Origin: Chloroflexota bacterium
GTDB taxonomy: Bacteria > Chloroflexota > UBA11872
Direction of reading: 5' to 3'
DNA length: 35,567 nucleotides
NCBI GenBank assembly: GCA_028874315.1
Contig: JAPPKM010000169.1
Coordinates: 1-35,567, forward strand
A program made the position numbers and the translations under genes. The notes under the pieces are model-generated. The model was not told the origin of the DNA and did no database searches. It worked only from the letters and a program-made list of their open reading frames with translations. Positions 1 through 7,733 of this stretch are shown here, in pieces. The stretch's first letter is position 1; every line of letters starts with the position of its first letter.

Positions 1-431
1 TGCAATTGACCCTGGGTCGCGAGCCGACGGACCGGGAGATTGCGGACGAACTGGGGTTCAGCGAGGAGCAGATGGCGGCGCTGAACCGGATTTCGAGGGC
101 GCCTGTGTCGCTGGACGCGCCGGTGGGCGAGGACGGGGCGACGGCGGTGGGCGACCTGGTTCCGGATGAGGACGCCGAAGAGCCGCTGGAGCAGATTGCC
201 GACCAGATGCTGACGGAGCACCTGGCGGAGGCAATGGATCAGCTGGAGCCGCGCGAGCAGGAGGTGCTGCGCCTGCGCTATGGCCTGGGCACCGGGACGC
301 CGCTGACGCTGGAGGAGATTGGCCAGCGGTTTGGCCGCACGCGCGAGCGCATCCGGCAGATCGAGTCAATGGCGCTGCGGAAGCTGCGGCGGCCGAATAT
401 GGCGGGGCATTTGAAGGCGTTCATGGCGTAA
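1..431 (+). CDS. rpoD: RNA polymerase sigma-70 factor, C-terminal part (primary type)
   Basis: This is the 3' end of a gene that begins before the window; the reading frame is open from the first base. The visible ~142 residues cover the end of sigma region 3 (PTDREIADELG, a helix-turn-helix-like stretch) and all of region 4. Region 4.1 is seen in LEPREQEVLRLRYGL. Region 4.2, the helix-turn-helix that contacts the -35 element, is seen in TLEEIGQRFGRTRERIRQIE. The 'GRTRERIRQIE...ALRKLR' ending is typical of RpoD/SigA and group 2 sigma factors. The missing N-terminal half prevents deciding whether this is the housekeeping sigma or a paralogue. A hairpin lies just downstream. Confidence 0.93.
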   Translation, partial: QLTLGREPTDREIADELGFSEEQMAALNRISRAPVSLDAPVGEDGATAVGDLVPDEDAEEPLEQIADQMLTEHLAEAMDQLEPREQEVLRLRYGLGTGTPLTLEEIGQRFGRTRERIRQIESMALRKLRRPNMAGHLKAFMA

Positions 432-459
432 CCGCCGTCGATATACCAGGGGCGGACTC

Positions 460-488
460 GGGGGCTCGTGGGCGAATCACGGGCCCCC
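460..488 (+). terminator. Candidate terminator hairpin after the sigma factor gene
   Basis: An 11-bp stem (460-470 pairing with 478-488, one G-U wobble) encloses a 7-nt loop, 29 bp after the sigma factor stop codon. The stem is very GC-rich. There is no clear T-run after it, so this is either an atypical intrinsic terminator or only an mRNA 3'-end stabiliser. The rest of 432-591 shows nothing recognisable. Confidence 0.5.
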
Positions 489-591
489 GGTGCTATCTGA
501 GAGGCGCGGTTAGTTCTGACGCAGGGGTTCGCTACGACGGCACCAAGGCCGTCTCTCCGTGATGATGGGCGTCGGCGACATACGCAACGTC

Positions 592-2721
592 TCACCCATG
601 GTAGAAAATGAATGGAGCACCATGGTATTGCCGGTACCAGTGCTGGACATCATCATGCAGCTCGGACGGCGTGTGCTGCATGAACGTACGGAAGACTTCT
701 TTCTCGCTCGGAATGCGGATACCTTCGTCGTTTTCGCGCGGGTAGTTGTAGTTGGCCATATGATGGAGTTCGCCGAGGGCAGCTGACATTCGCTCCTCAC
801 CAATCGTCAGGTACAGACGAAGTAGCAAGAGTCGCCCATACGCCTCCGTACAGTCGCGAAATTGGCGTGCGGTCGCGGTGTCCCCGGGATAGGCGAGCCT
901 TGATATCGTATAGATTGATGCGAGGCCCTTGTCCGTGCAGTTGACGCGAGCGTACTCTGCCCACTCGTGGTTCTGCTCAAGGATGCTCTTCGTGCCCAGC
1001 CAGTCGTTCGTAAAGGCTCGAACGAACGAAGATCCACTGTTCTCCAGCCACGCTGTTTCAAAGAGAATCTGTGAGCCGACAGGCCAACTGTCGATAGCAG
1101 GGTAGTGCGGGCCCATGCTGTAGTCCAAATAGAGTTTAGCAACGGTCTCGAAGATGAGATCCCGTGTGAATTCTTCTGGAAAAACGTTCGGACGCGGAAG
1201 AATCAGACGGTTCGGAAACTCGGCGGCTCCGTGGTAGCCGGTCAGGTAGACCACGACATCATTGGTTGGCAGCGCGGTCCCCATGATGCGGCTGGCACCA
1301 AGCAGGCCCTGGGCCACCGTTGCCAGCGGATTCTCTCCTTCTTCAAACGGCTCGTGCTGAAAGGCCCAGAGCCGGACGGTTCCGGTGCCGGGAATCGCAA
1401 TAGTCGACGATTGGGCATAGTAGGATCGGACAGCGTCGGCGTAGTGTGGGCTATTTGCGGAACCGCTTCCAATTGCCTGAATAAATGCTCGCTCTTCGGC
1501 ATTCAGGCCGTCCATAAACCACGGCTGGCTACGGAGAAGATTATAGGCTTCAATGTTGCTGGGTTCATTGTCACCTCCGCCGAAGCGGATGCCGTACACT
1601 TCGCGAATGAAAGCAAGATCGCTAGTAAAAAGCGGTTCTTGCAAGGCATATTCGATAAGTCCCTGTCCTCCATCGGTGAGGTTTTCTAACGTTGCGTCTA
1701 TGGAGTCGAGTCCCCAATCTTCGTAGTTTGCAATGCCGTCTCGGATCCACCCTGTATCTGCTAATCGGATGGCGAAAGGCAAGTCTTGGTCGGAAATCCG
1801 AAGTATCCGTCGAAGAGCGGCAGATTCATTGTCAGTCATGTCGTCAGTGATCCATGGATAGCTCAAAACTATGTTGCGAAGAGCGGGATCCATGGAGGAC
1901 AAGTCACGTAGTGACCGAAGGGCAACTTGTCCCGATCGGTATGGATCGTCATAGTCGATGCCTTCGCCGAACCAGGCGGAGTTGGCGACGATGATGCCGG
2001 CTTGCTCGCTGGCAAACGTCAGTTCAGTCAATTGCTGAAGCTGGTAGTGATCGTCGCTGGACACGCCGTCGGCAAGCCATGTGTAGGTGTGGCAGGCCAG
2101 CCAGGGCACGGCGGCGAGGACGTTGCGCAATCCGGAATCTGCCTGAGCGAGGGTTGCTACCGCGTCGGGCGGTGTTCCAGGAGGGGCTCGACCGGTGGTC
2201 TGGACCGCAGATGCCGCCGCTCGTGGGTCGCAGGCGGCCCAGGCAAAGACCTCCCGTATGTCGGCCCGATGGTCATTGCGACAGGCGGATTCGGCTTCGG
2301 CGGCGAATGTGCGTTGGTAGATGGTGACGTTGTGGTGGTTGCCGAGACGGGCCTCGACGATGTCGTTGAGCTCCACGCAGGTGGTTGGCCATCCGCCGAT
2401 GTCCGCCCGGGCGAGGCCGTCGCTGGCGCCGGAAAGCGACGAATCGGTGAGCGCCCACACAAACACGCCGCGGACGTCCTCAAGGTGGTCGCTCTGGCAG
2501 GCGTCCTCGGCCTGGTCGCCGAATACTCGCTGGTAGATCCCGACGTTGGCGTGGTTGCCCAGGTGCGCCTCGACGACGTCGTTGAGGTCAACGCAGCTCG
2601 TCGGCCACTGCGCACCAGCGCTGGCCGTGGTACCCGAGGCAACGACCATGGCCACGGCGACGGCAAACACGAGGCGACGAAATCGGTCCAGCGCAACCGT
2701 TCGAATCGAGCGTTGGTGCAC
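592..2721 (-). CDS. Exported protein with tandem Cys-domain repeats and a degenerate metallopeptidase-like C-terminus; unknown function
   Basis: The frame stays open upstream to 2976. I chose the GTG at 2721 (709 aa) because it sits just before a basic n-region, a hydrophobic core and an ASAGA-Q cleavage site, with GAGAAG ~10 nt upstream. The mature N-terminus has two similar ~55-residue modules. Each begins WPT[ST]CV[DE]LND[VI]VEA, contains LGNHxNVxIYQR and has a second Cys before a DH. A helical middle follows with loosely repeated PW-x-x-D-G/D elements. The C-terminal ~200 residues resemble the layout of M1/MA-type peptidases, but the expected HExxH site reads ETVAK, so activity is doubtful. 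Export is likely; the function is unknown. I recognise no characterised family. Confidence 0.7.
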   Translation of the reverse strand: MHQRSIRTVALDRFRRLVFAVAVAMVVASGTTASAGAQWPTSCVDLNDVVEAHLGNHANVGIYQRVFGDQAEDACQSDHLEDVRGVFVWALTDSSLSGASDGLARADIGGWPTTCVELNDIVEARLGNHHNVTIYQRTFAAEAESACRNDHRADIREVFAWAACDPRAAASAVQTTGRAPPGTPPDAVATLAQADSGLRNVLAAVPWLACHTYTWLADGVSSDDHYQLQQLTELTFASEQAGIIVANSAWFGEGIDYDDPYRSGQVALRSLRDLSSMDPALRNIVLSYPWITDDMTDNESAALRRILRISDQDLPFAIRLADTGWIRDGIANYEDWGLDSIDATLENLTDGGQGLIEYALQEPLFTSDLAFIREVYGIRFGGGDNEPSNIEAYNLLRSQPWFMDGLNAEERAFIQAIGSGSANSPHYADAVRSYYAQSSTIAIPGTGTVRLWAFQHEPFEEGENPLATVAQGLLGASRIMGTALPTNDVVVYLTGYHGAAEFPNRLILPRPNVFPEEFTRDLIFETVAKLYLDYSMGPHYPAIDSWPVGSQILFETAWLENSGSSFVRAFTNDWLGTKSILEQNHEWAEYARVNCTDKGLASIYTISRLAYPGDTATARQFRDCTEAYGRLLLLRLYLTIGEERMSAALGELHHMANYNYPRENDEGIRIPSEKEVFRTFMQHTPSELHDDVQHWYRQYHGAPFIFYHG

Positions 2722-3018
2722 TGGGTTGGCACTTCTCGGTTGACCAGACCAACGTAGGTTGCTCGGACCGCGGCGTCCAACTGGTCGAGAACGCTTTTTC
2801 GGGGCGCGCCCGTGTTGCCTGTCGCTGCCGCCAGACCCAGAGCAAGGCCGAGTCCGCCAATCCAGGTGGCGTGCCGGCGATCTGTGGGGTGTCTCATCTG
2901 GTCTTTCGGCAGGCGTCTGGCCGGGCAAATCAAGTCCAGCTCGTCCCTTCAGGTACGACAGCGTCGGAGCTGGCACCTCGTGGGAGAATCAGGGGTCCTT
3001 GCGTGTTCCCGGAGGTGC
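2722..3018. other. Divergent intergenic region upstream of the exported protein and the deacetylase
   Basis: About 300 bp separate the two divergent genes, so both promoters should lie here. No convincing -35/-10 pair was found. On the minus strand an alternative frame starting with ATG at 2897 encodes a plausible short hydrophobic segment (TWIGGLGLALGLAAATG) and then about 45 ordinary-looking residues before it becomes a shadow of the exported-protein gene. It may be a small overlapping gene, an old frameshifted N-terminus, or chance. Confidence 0.4.
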
Positions 3019-4038
3019 GTGCTGACTGTTCCGGTGGTTTGGTCGGATGGGCACGTGGGGCACGCGCCGGTGTTGCAGACGGTGGATGGGCAGGTGTATG
3101 ACCATCCGGAGACGCCGGCGCGTCCAGGGTTGATCCGGGAGGCGCTGGAGGCGGCGGGGTTGGTGCGGCCGGTGGGGCCGACGGCGCATGACGACACGGC
3201 GCTGGACGCGGTGCATGAGCCGAAGTACCGGGAGTTCATCCGGGATACGTGCGCGGCATTAGGGCCCGAGGAGATCGTGACGCCGGTTGGGGTGTCGATG
3301 GATCCCGGGGTGTTGGAGCGGTCGAGTCCGGCGGAGCGGGCGGCGTTTTACTCGTTCGGGCAGGACGCGCCGCTGATGCAGGCGACGTATGGAGCGGCTC
3401 GCGAGGCGGTGGATGTGGCGCTGACGGGGGCGGACCTGGTGCGGGAAGGCACCGCGGACGTGTTCGCGTTGTGCCGGCCGCCGGGGCATCACGCGGAGCA
3501 TGACCGGATGGGCGGGTTCTGCTATTTCAACAACGCGGTGGTGGCGGCGAACTTGCTGAGCGGCGACGGGCGGGTGGCGATGCTGGACGTGGACTATCAC
3601 CACGGGAACGGCTCGCAGCACCTGACGTATACGCGGGACGACATCCTGTACGTGTCACTGCACGCGGATCCGCGGTTTGCGTATCCGGGGTTTTCGGGAC
3701 ACGCGAACGAGCGCGGGCGCGGGGCCGGTGAAGGGTTCAACCTGAATCTGCCGCTGCCGCCGCACATGGGGATCGATGCGTATATGGATGAACTGGACCG
3801 GGGTTGCGAAGCGATTGCCGACTTCGGTCCCGAACGTCTGGTGGTGTCGCTGGGGTTTGACACGCACCGGGAGGACCCGATTGCGGTGCTGGGTCTGTAC
3901 AGCGAGGACTTTGGGCGGGTGGCGGAGCGGATTGCGAGCCTAGGGATGCCGCGATTGCACGTGCTGGAGGGTGGGTACGCGCTGAGCCGGCTGGGCGAGT
4001 CGGCGGTGGCGTACGTGCAGGGGCTGAGTAGCGCCTAG
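3019..4038 (+). CDS. Histone deacetylase / acetylpolyamine amidohydrolase family protein
   Basis: Predicted 339-aa zinc amidohydrolase of the class II HDAC/acetylpolyamine type, which removes acetyl groups from acetyl-lysine or acetylated polyamines in the cytoplasm. Visible active-site elements are the tandem His pair in RPPGHHAEH (157/158), the zinc ligands in DVDYHHGNG (Asp192, His194) and GFDTHREDP (Asp281), and the catalytic Tyr in LEGGY (320). The frame is open further upstream, but homology begins only near 3019. There, a GTG follows GGAGG at 3011-3015 with short spacing; CTG 3022 is an alternative. The stop overlaps the convergent oxidoreductase stop in one CTAG. The last ~61 codons recur, diverged, at 6421-6609. 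Confidence 0.9.
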   Translation: MLTVPVVWSDGHVGHAPVLQTVDGQVYDHPETPARPGLIREALEAAGLVRPVGPTAHDDTALDAVHEPKYREFIRDTCAALGPEEIVTPVGVSMDPGVLERSSPAERAAFYSFGQDAPLMQATYGAAREAVDVALTGADLVREGTADVFALCRPPGHHAEHDRMGGFCYFNNAVVAANLLSGDGRVAMLDVDYHHGNGSQHLTYTRDDILYVSLHADPRFAYPGFSGHANERGRGAGEGFNLNLPLPPHMGIDAYMDELDRGCEAIADFGPERLVVSLGFDTHREDPIAVLGLYSEDFGRVAERIASLGMPRLHVLEGGYALSRLGESAVAYVQGLSSA

Positions 4039-5162
4039 GCCTGAGCCGCTTCCTCGCGTTGCCGAAGGATGGCGCGGGGGAGTTCGCTGCGGACGACTTC
4101 GCCGGAGATGATCTGCGCGCTGCGGTCGGCCAGCGGCAGGTCAACCGGCTGATTGCCGCGCCGTTCGGACTCGCGGATCGCGATGGCGATTTCCAGAGCC
4201 TCGCGCGCGTCTTCGCCGCTGCAGCGCGGATCGTCGCCGGACTCGATGCAGCGGATGAGGTCGTAGACCACGTTCACGCCGCCGCTATGGCGTCGCACGG
4301 GCGGGGGGAAGTGACGGCGGACGAAGGTGCCGCGCTCTCGAAGTTGCTGGTGACCCTGCAGGGCCTCGTGAGCCGTCCAGATCTGGATGCTGCGGGCATC
4401 GTTCATGATGCGGACCATGCCGTCGGTGCCGACGATGTCGTGGGAACTCTCGTTCGGCCCGTTGTCGTAGGCCCGCACATAGCCGCGAACATTGCCGGGG
4501 AACCTGAGAAGGCCGGCGCCCGAGAAGTCGTTGTCGGGGTTGGCTTCGTCCAGTTCCGCCTCGCCGACGACCGAGACGGCACGCTCGGGCACGTACATGG
4601 TGAGCGTCGTGATCAGGTGGCTGCCGTTGTGGGAGAGGCTGCACCTGGACCGGGAATCCACGGACACCACATCGCCAATGGCGCCTTCGTTGATCAGGGC
4701 TTTGACCTGCAGGTAGTCATCCCGCCAGCAGCGGGTGCAGTTGATGGCCAGCGCGATGTTGGCTCGCTTGCAGGCGTCGATGGCGGCATCCGCCTCGGCG
4801 AGGGAGAGCGTGATGGGTTTTTCCGCCCAAATGGCGCGGACGCCGTAGCCGCCGTTGGCGATCTCCAACAGGATGTCGGCCCGCGGCTTGGCGGAGGTGC
4901 ACACGCTGACAATGTCCGGGCGGGTCTCCTCGAGCATCTGGCGATAGTCGGCGTAGAGCGCCTCGAACCCCCACTTGGCGCCGGCGGCTTCGCGCTGCTC
5001 GACCCACGTGTCTGACATACCGACGACTTCAATCTCGGGCATCGACATGTAGCAGGGGATATGTCCATACGGAAACTCGACGCCGTCGAATTCGCCAAGT
5101 TCTTCGTCGATCGTGCTGGCGATGCGTCCGAGCCCGATCACGGCCGCTTTGAGCCTGGCCAT
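4035..5162 (-). CDS. Gfo/Idh/MocA family oxidoreductase A1
   Basis: 375-aa NAD(P)-dependent oxidoreductase, likely cytoplasmic. The N-terminal Rossmann fold begins with AVIGLGRIAS (the GxGxxA dinucleotide motif) and has an acidic residue after strand 2 (MSDTW), which favours NAD. The family EKP motif with the catalytic-site Lys is seen in IWAEKPITLSLAEA. The C-terminal half is the substrate-binding alpha/beta domain, with HNGSHLITTLTM resembling the family's His-containing active-site segment. The substrate cannot be read from sequence; relatives act on sugars, inositols and similar polyols. It starts at ATG 5162, sharing one base with the stop of B1 (TGATG), so the two are probably translationally coupled. 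A1 keeps what looks like the original A-type N-terminus, unlike A2. Confidence 0.92.
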   Translation of the reverse strand: MARLKAAVIGLGRIASTIDEELGEFDGVEFPYGHIPCYMSMPEIEVVGMSDTWVEQREAAGAKWGFEALYADYRQMLEETRPDIVSVCTSAKPRADILLEIANGGYGVRAIWAEKPITLSLAEADAAIDACKRANIALAINCTRCWRDDYLQVKALINEGAIGDVVSVDSRSRCSLSHNGSHLITTLTMYVPERAVSVVGEAELDEANPDNDFSGAGLLRFPGNVRGYVRAYDNGPNESSHDIVGTDGMVRIMNDARSIQIWTAHEALQGHQQLRERGTFVRRHFPPPVRRHSGGVNVVYDLIRCIESGDDPRCSGEDAREALEIAIAIRESERRGNQPVDLPLADRSAQIISGEVVRSELPRAILRQREEAAQA

Positions 5163-6286
5163 CAGGACGCCGCTCCAGTCCGGGCTTCGGCTTCGCGCCG
5201 CCGGAGAATGGCGCGGGGTAGTTCGGATACCAGGACTTCGCGGGAGACGATGCCGAGGCTTCGGTCCTCAAGCGGAAGGTCGACACGGCCACCGCCCTGT
5301 CGATGCGATTCGCGGACGGCGATGGCGATTTCCAGCGCTTCGCGAGCGTCTTTTCCGGTACAGCGGGAGTCCTGGCCGGTCTCGATGCAGTTCATGAGGT
5401 CGTACAGCACGTTGACGCCGGCCGCCCGGGGCGTGTGGCTGGGCCGGAAGAAGTGACAGGCGGGCGTCGATCCGCGTTGGCCGGGCAGGCCCTCCTCGAT
5501 CCGCCACAGCTCGGGGCTGCGGCTGTCGTCCATCAGGCGAATCATGCCCTCGGTGCCGGTGATGTCGTAGGAGAGTTCCATACCACCGGTGTGCATGCCG
5601 CGAAACATGCCGCGCACGCCGTTCTGGCAGACGAAGTAGCCATTGCCGGCAAAGTCTTCCTCGCCCGCCACCGCCTCATCGCTTTCGGCCTCGCCGGCGA
5701 CCCAGGCGACCCGCGCATCGGTAAACATGGTGAGGCGGGTAATCAAGTGACTGCCGTTGTGGGAGAGGTTGCAGTTAAAGCCGCCCTGCACGTGCAGGAC
5801 ATCGCCGATCAACCCGTCGTCGATCATCTCGCGAGTCTGCGTGAAGCTGTCGCGCCAGCGGTGGGTGCAGTTGACGGCCAGGTGAATGCCAGCCTTGCGA
5901 CACGCCGCAATGACTTCGTCCGCCTGGGCCAGCGAATAGGTCAGGGGCTTTTCGGCCCAGATCGCCTGGACGCCGTAGTCGCCGTTCGCGATCTCAAGCA
6001 TGATGTCGGTACGGGGCTTCATGGAGGTGCAGACGCTGACGATTTGCGGCCGAGTCTCGGCCAGCATCTCGCGGTAATCCTCGAAGAGGGCGTCGATCCC
6101 CCACTTGGCCCGAGCCGCTTCGCGCTGCTCGACCCAGGTATCCGAGAGACCCACGATCTCGAGTTCCGGGACGGCGGCCATGCAGCCGATGTGGGCATGC
6201 GGGAGGTGCCAGCCGTCGTACTTGCTGCGCTCTTCGTCCCAGGTACTTGCGATACGGCCAAGCCCGATCACCGCGGCTCGTGTCAT
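5162..6286 (-). CDS. Gfo/Idh/MocA family oxidoreductase B1
   Basis: 374-aa oxidoreductase, first gene of the B1-A1 pair. It has GLGRIAS at the N-terminus, AEKP in IWAEKPLTYSLAQA, and HNGSHLITRLTM in the C-terminal domain. It is paralogous to A1 and about 88% identical to B2 by hand count. The ATG at 6286 is chosen over the longer open frame because all four paralogues begin homology there and AGGGAGAGGC lies 8 nt upstream (6295-6304). The upstream ~45 bp, including a CATACT box, match those of B2. The A and B types may form a hetero-oligomer or act on related substrates; that is inference. Confidence 0.92.
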   Translation of the reverse strand: MTRAAVIGLGRIASTWDEERSKYDGWHLPHAHIGCMAAVPELEIVGLSDTWVEQREAARAKWGIDALFEDYREMLAETRPQIVSVCTSMKPRTDIMLEIANGDYGVQAIWAEKPLTYSLAQADEVIAACRKAGIHLAVNCTHRWRDSFTQTREMIDDGLIGDVLHVQGGFNCNLSHNGSHLITRLTMFTDARVAWVAGEAESDEAVAGEEDFAGNGYFVCQNGVRGMFRGMHTGGMELSYDITGTEGMIRLMDDSRSPELWRIEEGLPGQRGSTPACHFFRPSHTPRAAGVNVLYDLMNCIETGQDSRCTGKDAREALEIAIAVRESHRQGGGRVDLPLEDRSLGIVSREVLVSELPRAILRRREAEARTGAAS

Positions 6287-6320
6287 GGGCGGATGCCTCT
6301 CCCTGGACGCCGTGGGGCAG

Positions 6321-6326
6321 AGTATG
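6321..6326 (-). promoter_or_regulatory. Candidate -10 element of oxidoreductase pair B1-A1
   Basis: CATACT on the minus strand lies 34 nt before the B1 start, inside a block (GTGGGGCAGAGTATG, plus strand, 6312-6326) that is identical in the duplicate copy upstream of B2. No good -35 is visible. Conservation after ~12% protein divergence of the flanking genes supports function. Confidence 0.45.
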
Positions 6327-6330
6327 GCGT

Positions 6331-6609
6331 ATGCGCGCACGGTTCGCATCTTCGGTGGGGCGCCGAACGACCACGCGAGGATCCTGGAGGCCCGGGCTGA
6401 TGCTAGCTGGGGTGGCGCCGCTGGGTTTTGACAGGCATCGAGAGGACCCGATCGCGATCCTCGGACTGCGCAGCGAGGACCACGGTCGTTTGGCCGAGCG
6501 GGTTGCCAGATCGGGCAGGGCGCAGCTGCACGTGCTGGAAGGCGGGTACGCGCTGAACCGGTTGGGCGAGTCCGCCGTGGCCTACGTGCAGCGGCTGGGC
6601 AGCGCCTAG
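6331..6609 (+). pseudogene. Duplication-junction ORF: lipoprotein N-terminus fused to deacetylase C-terminus
   Basis: An uninterrupted 92-aa frame. Codons 1-27 align codon for codon with the 5' end of the lipoprotein gene at 8908 (RAR...RR.TTR.SW..GLML.G). From about codon 31 it switches in frame to the deacetylase tail, GFDRHREDPIAILGL to the shared ending AVAYVQ-x-L-x-SA. The switch lies near 6412-6417, where both parents carry GTGGyG. The tail keeps the equivalents of Asp281 and Tyr320 but lacks the His pair and the Asp192/His194 ligands, so it cannot be a deacetylase. The lipobox Cys is also absent. The tail differs from the intact gene at 14 of 61 residues, faster than the flanking genes. 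It may be a silent remnant or a small new membrane protein. Confidence 0.85.
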
Positions 6610-7733
6610 GCCTGGGCCGCCGCCTCGCGCCGGCGAAGGATGGCGCGCGGGAGTGCGTAGCGGACGACCTCGGTGGAGATGATGCGGGCGCTGCGGTCCG
6701 CCAGCGGCAGGTCAACCGGCTGATTGCCGCGCCGTTCGGACTCCCGGATGGCGATGGCGATTTCCAGAGCCTCGCGCGCGTCCTCGCCACTGCAGCGTGG
6801 GGCGTCCCCAGACTCGATGCAGTGGATGAGGTCGTAGACCGCATTGACTCCGGCGCTATGGCGCCGTACCGGTGGCGGGAAGTGGCGGCGGACGAAGCTG
6901 CGGCGTTCCCGAAGCCGCTGGTAGCCCTCCAACGCCTCGTGCGCCGTCCATACCTGGATGCTGCGGGCGTCGTCGATGATGCGGATCATGCCGTGGGTGC
7001 CCACGATGTCATGGGAATTCTCGTTTGGGCCATTGTCGTAGGCGCGCACGTAGCCGCGAACATTGCCGGGAAACCTGAGAAGACCGGCGCCCGTGAAGTC
7101 GTTGTCGGGGTTGGTCTCGTCGAGTTCCGCCTCGCCGACGACCGAGACGGCGCGCTCGGGCACAAACATGGTGAGCGTTGTAATCAGGTGGCTGCCGTTG
7201 TGGGAGAGGCTGTACCCGGCTCGGGAATCCACGGACACCACATCACCGATCGCGCCTTCGTCGAGCAGGGACTTGACCTGCAGGTAGTCATCGTGCCAGC
7301 GGCGGGTGCAGTTGACGGCCAGCGCAATGTTGGCCCGCTTGCAGGCGTCGATGGCGGCATCCGCCTCGGCCAGGGAGAACGTGATGGGCTTTTCCGCCCA
7401 TATGGCGCGGACGCCGTATCCGCCGTTGGCGATCTCCAGTAGGATTTTGCCGCGCGGCTTGGCCGTGGTGCACACGCTGACGATGTCCGGCCGGGTCTCT
7501 TCCAGCATCTCGCGGTAGTCCTCGAAGAGGGCGTCAATCCTCCACTTGGCCCGAGCCGCTTCGCGCTGCTCGGCCCAGGTATCCGAGAGACCGACGATCT
7601 CGATCTCCGGGACGGCCGCCATACAGCCGATGTGGGCGTGCGGCAGGTGCCAGCCGTCGTACTTGTTGCGCTCTTCGTCCCAGGTGCTGGCGATGCGTCC
7701 GAGACCGATTACCGCTGCTTTCATCCTGGCCAT
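6606..7733 (-). CDS. Gfo/Idh/MocA family oxidoreductase A2 (A-type with converted N-terminus)
   Basis: 375-aa oxidoreductase in the duplicate pair, with the same GLGRIAS, AEKP and HNGSHLITTLTM motifs as A1. Outside residues 18-77 it differs from A1 at about 37 of 298 positions by hand count. Within residues 18-77 it differs at 25 of 60, yet from B1 at only 4 of 60. This mosaic points to gene conversion by a B-type gene over about 7504-7683. The tract covers the Rossmann strand 2 region, so cofactor-side properties may have changed. Its stop shares a CTAG with the stop of the chimeric ORF, exactly as A1 does with the deacetylase. Its start overlaps the B2 stop by one base (TAATG). Confidence 0.92.
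   Translation of the reverse strand: MARMKAAVIGLGRIASTWDEERNKYDGWHLPHAHIGCMAAVPEIEIVGLSDTWAEQREAARAKWRIDALFEDYREMLEETRPDIVSVCTTAKPRGKILLEIANGGYGVRAIWAEKPITFSLAEADAAIDACKRANIALAVNCTRRWHDDYLQVKSLLDEGAIGDVVSVDSRAGYSLSHNGSHLITTLTMFVPERAVSVVGEAELDETNPDNDFTGAGLLRFPGNVRGYVRAYDNGPNENSHDIVGTHGMIRIIDDARSIQVWTAHEALEGYQRLRERRSFVRRHFPPPVRRHSAGVNAVYDLIHCIESGDAPRCSGEDAREALEIAIAIRESERRGNQPVDLPLADRSARIISTEVVRYALPRAILRRREAAAQA

Larger units (their letters stand above)
3841..6411. repeat. Tandem segmental duplication, copy 1
   Basis: This ~2.57 kb unit starts inside the deacetylase gene and runs through oxidoreductases A1 and B1 into a truncated lipoprotein 5' end. Matching landmarks lie a constant 2571 bp from their copy 2 counterparts: A stops at 4035 and 6606, A starts at 5162 and 7733. 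After a 6-bp indel inside B the offset is 2577 bp. Protein identity between copies, counted by hand, is about 88%, so the duplication is not recent and is not an assembly artefact of identical sequence. Confidence 0.93.

Noticed and set aside
1927-2757. 276-codon plus-strand frame opposite the exported protein
   Set aside because: It is Gly/Val-rich shadow sequence with no domain features. The opposite strand shows a signal peptide and internal repeats.
2812-3018. N-terminal extension of the deacetylase frame
   Set aside because: The extra ~69 residues are basic and low complexity, overlap the promoter region and do not fit the family, whose homology begins near 3019.
6287-6844. 186-codon upstream extension of oxidoreductase B1
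   Set aside because: It runs antisense through the chimeric ORF and back into the A2 gene. The ribosome site and the paralogues place the start at 6286.
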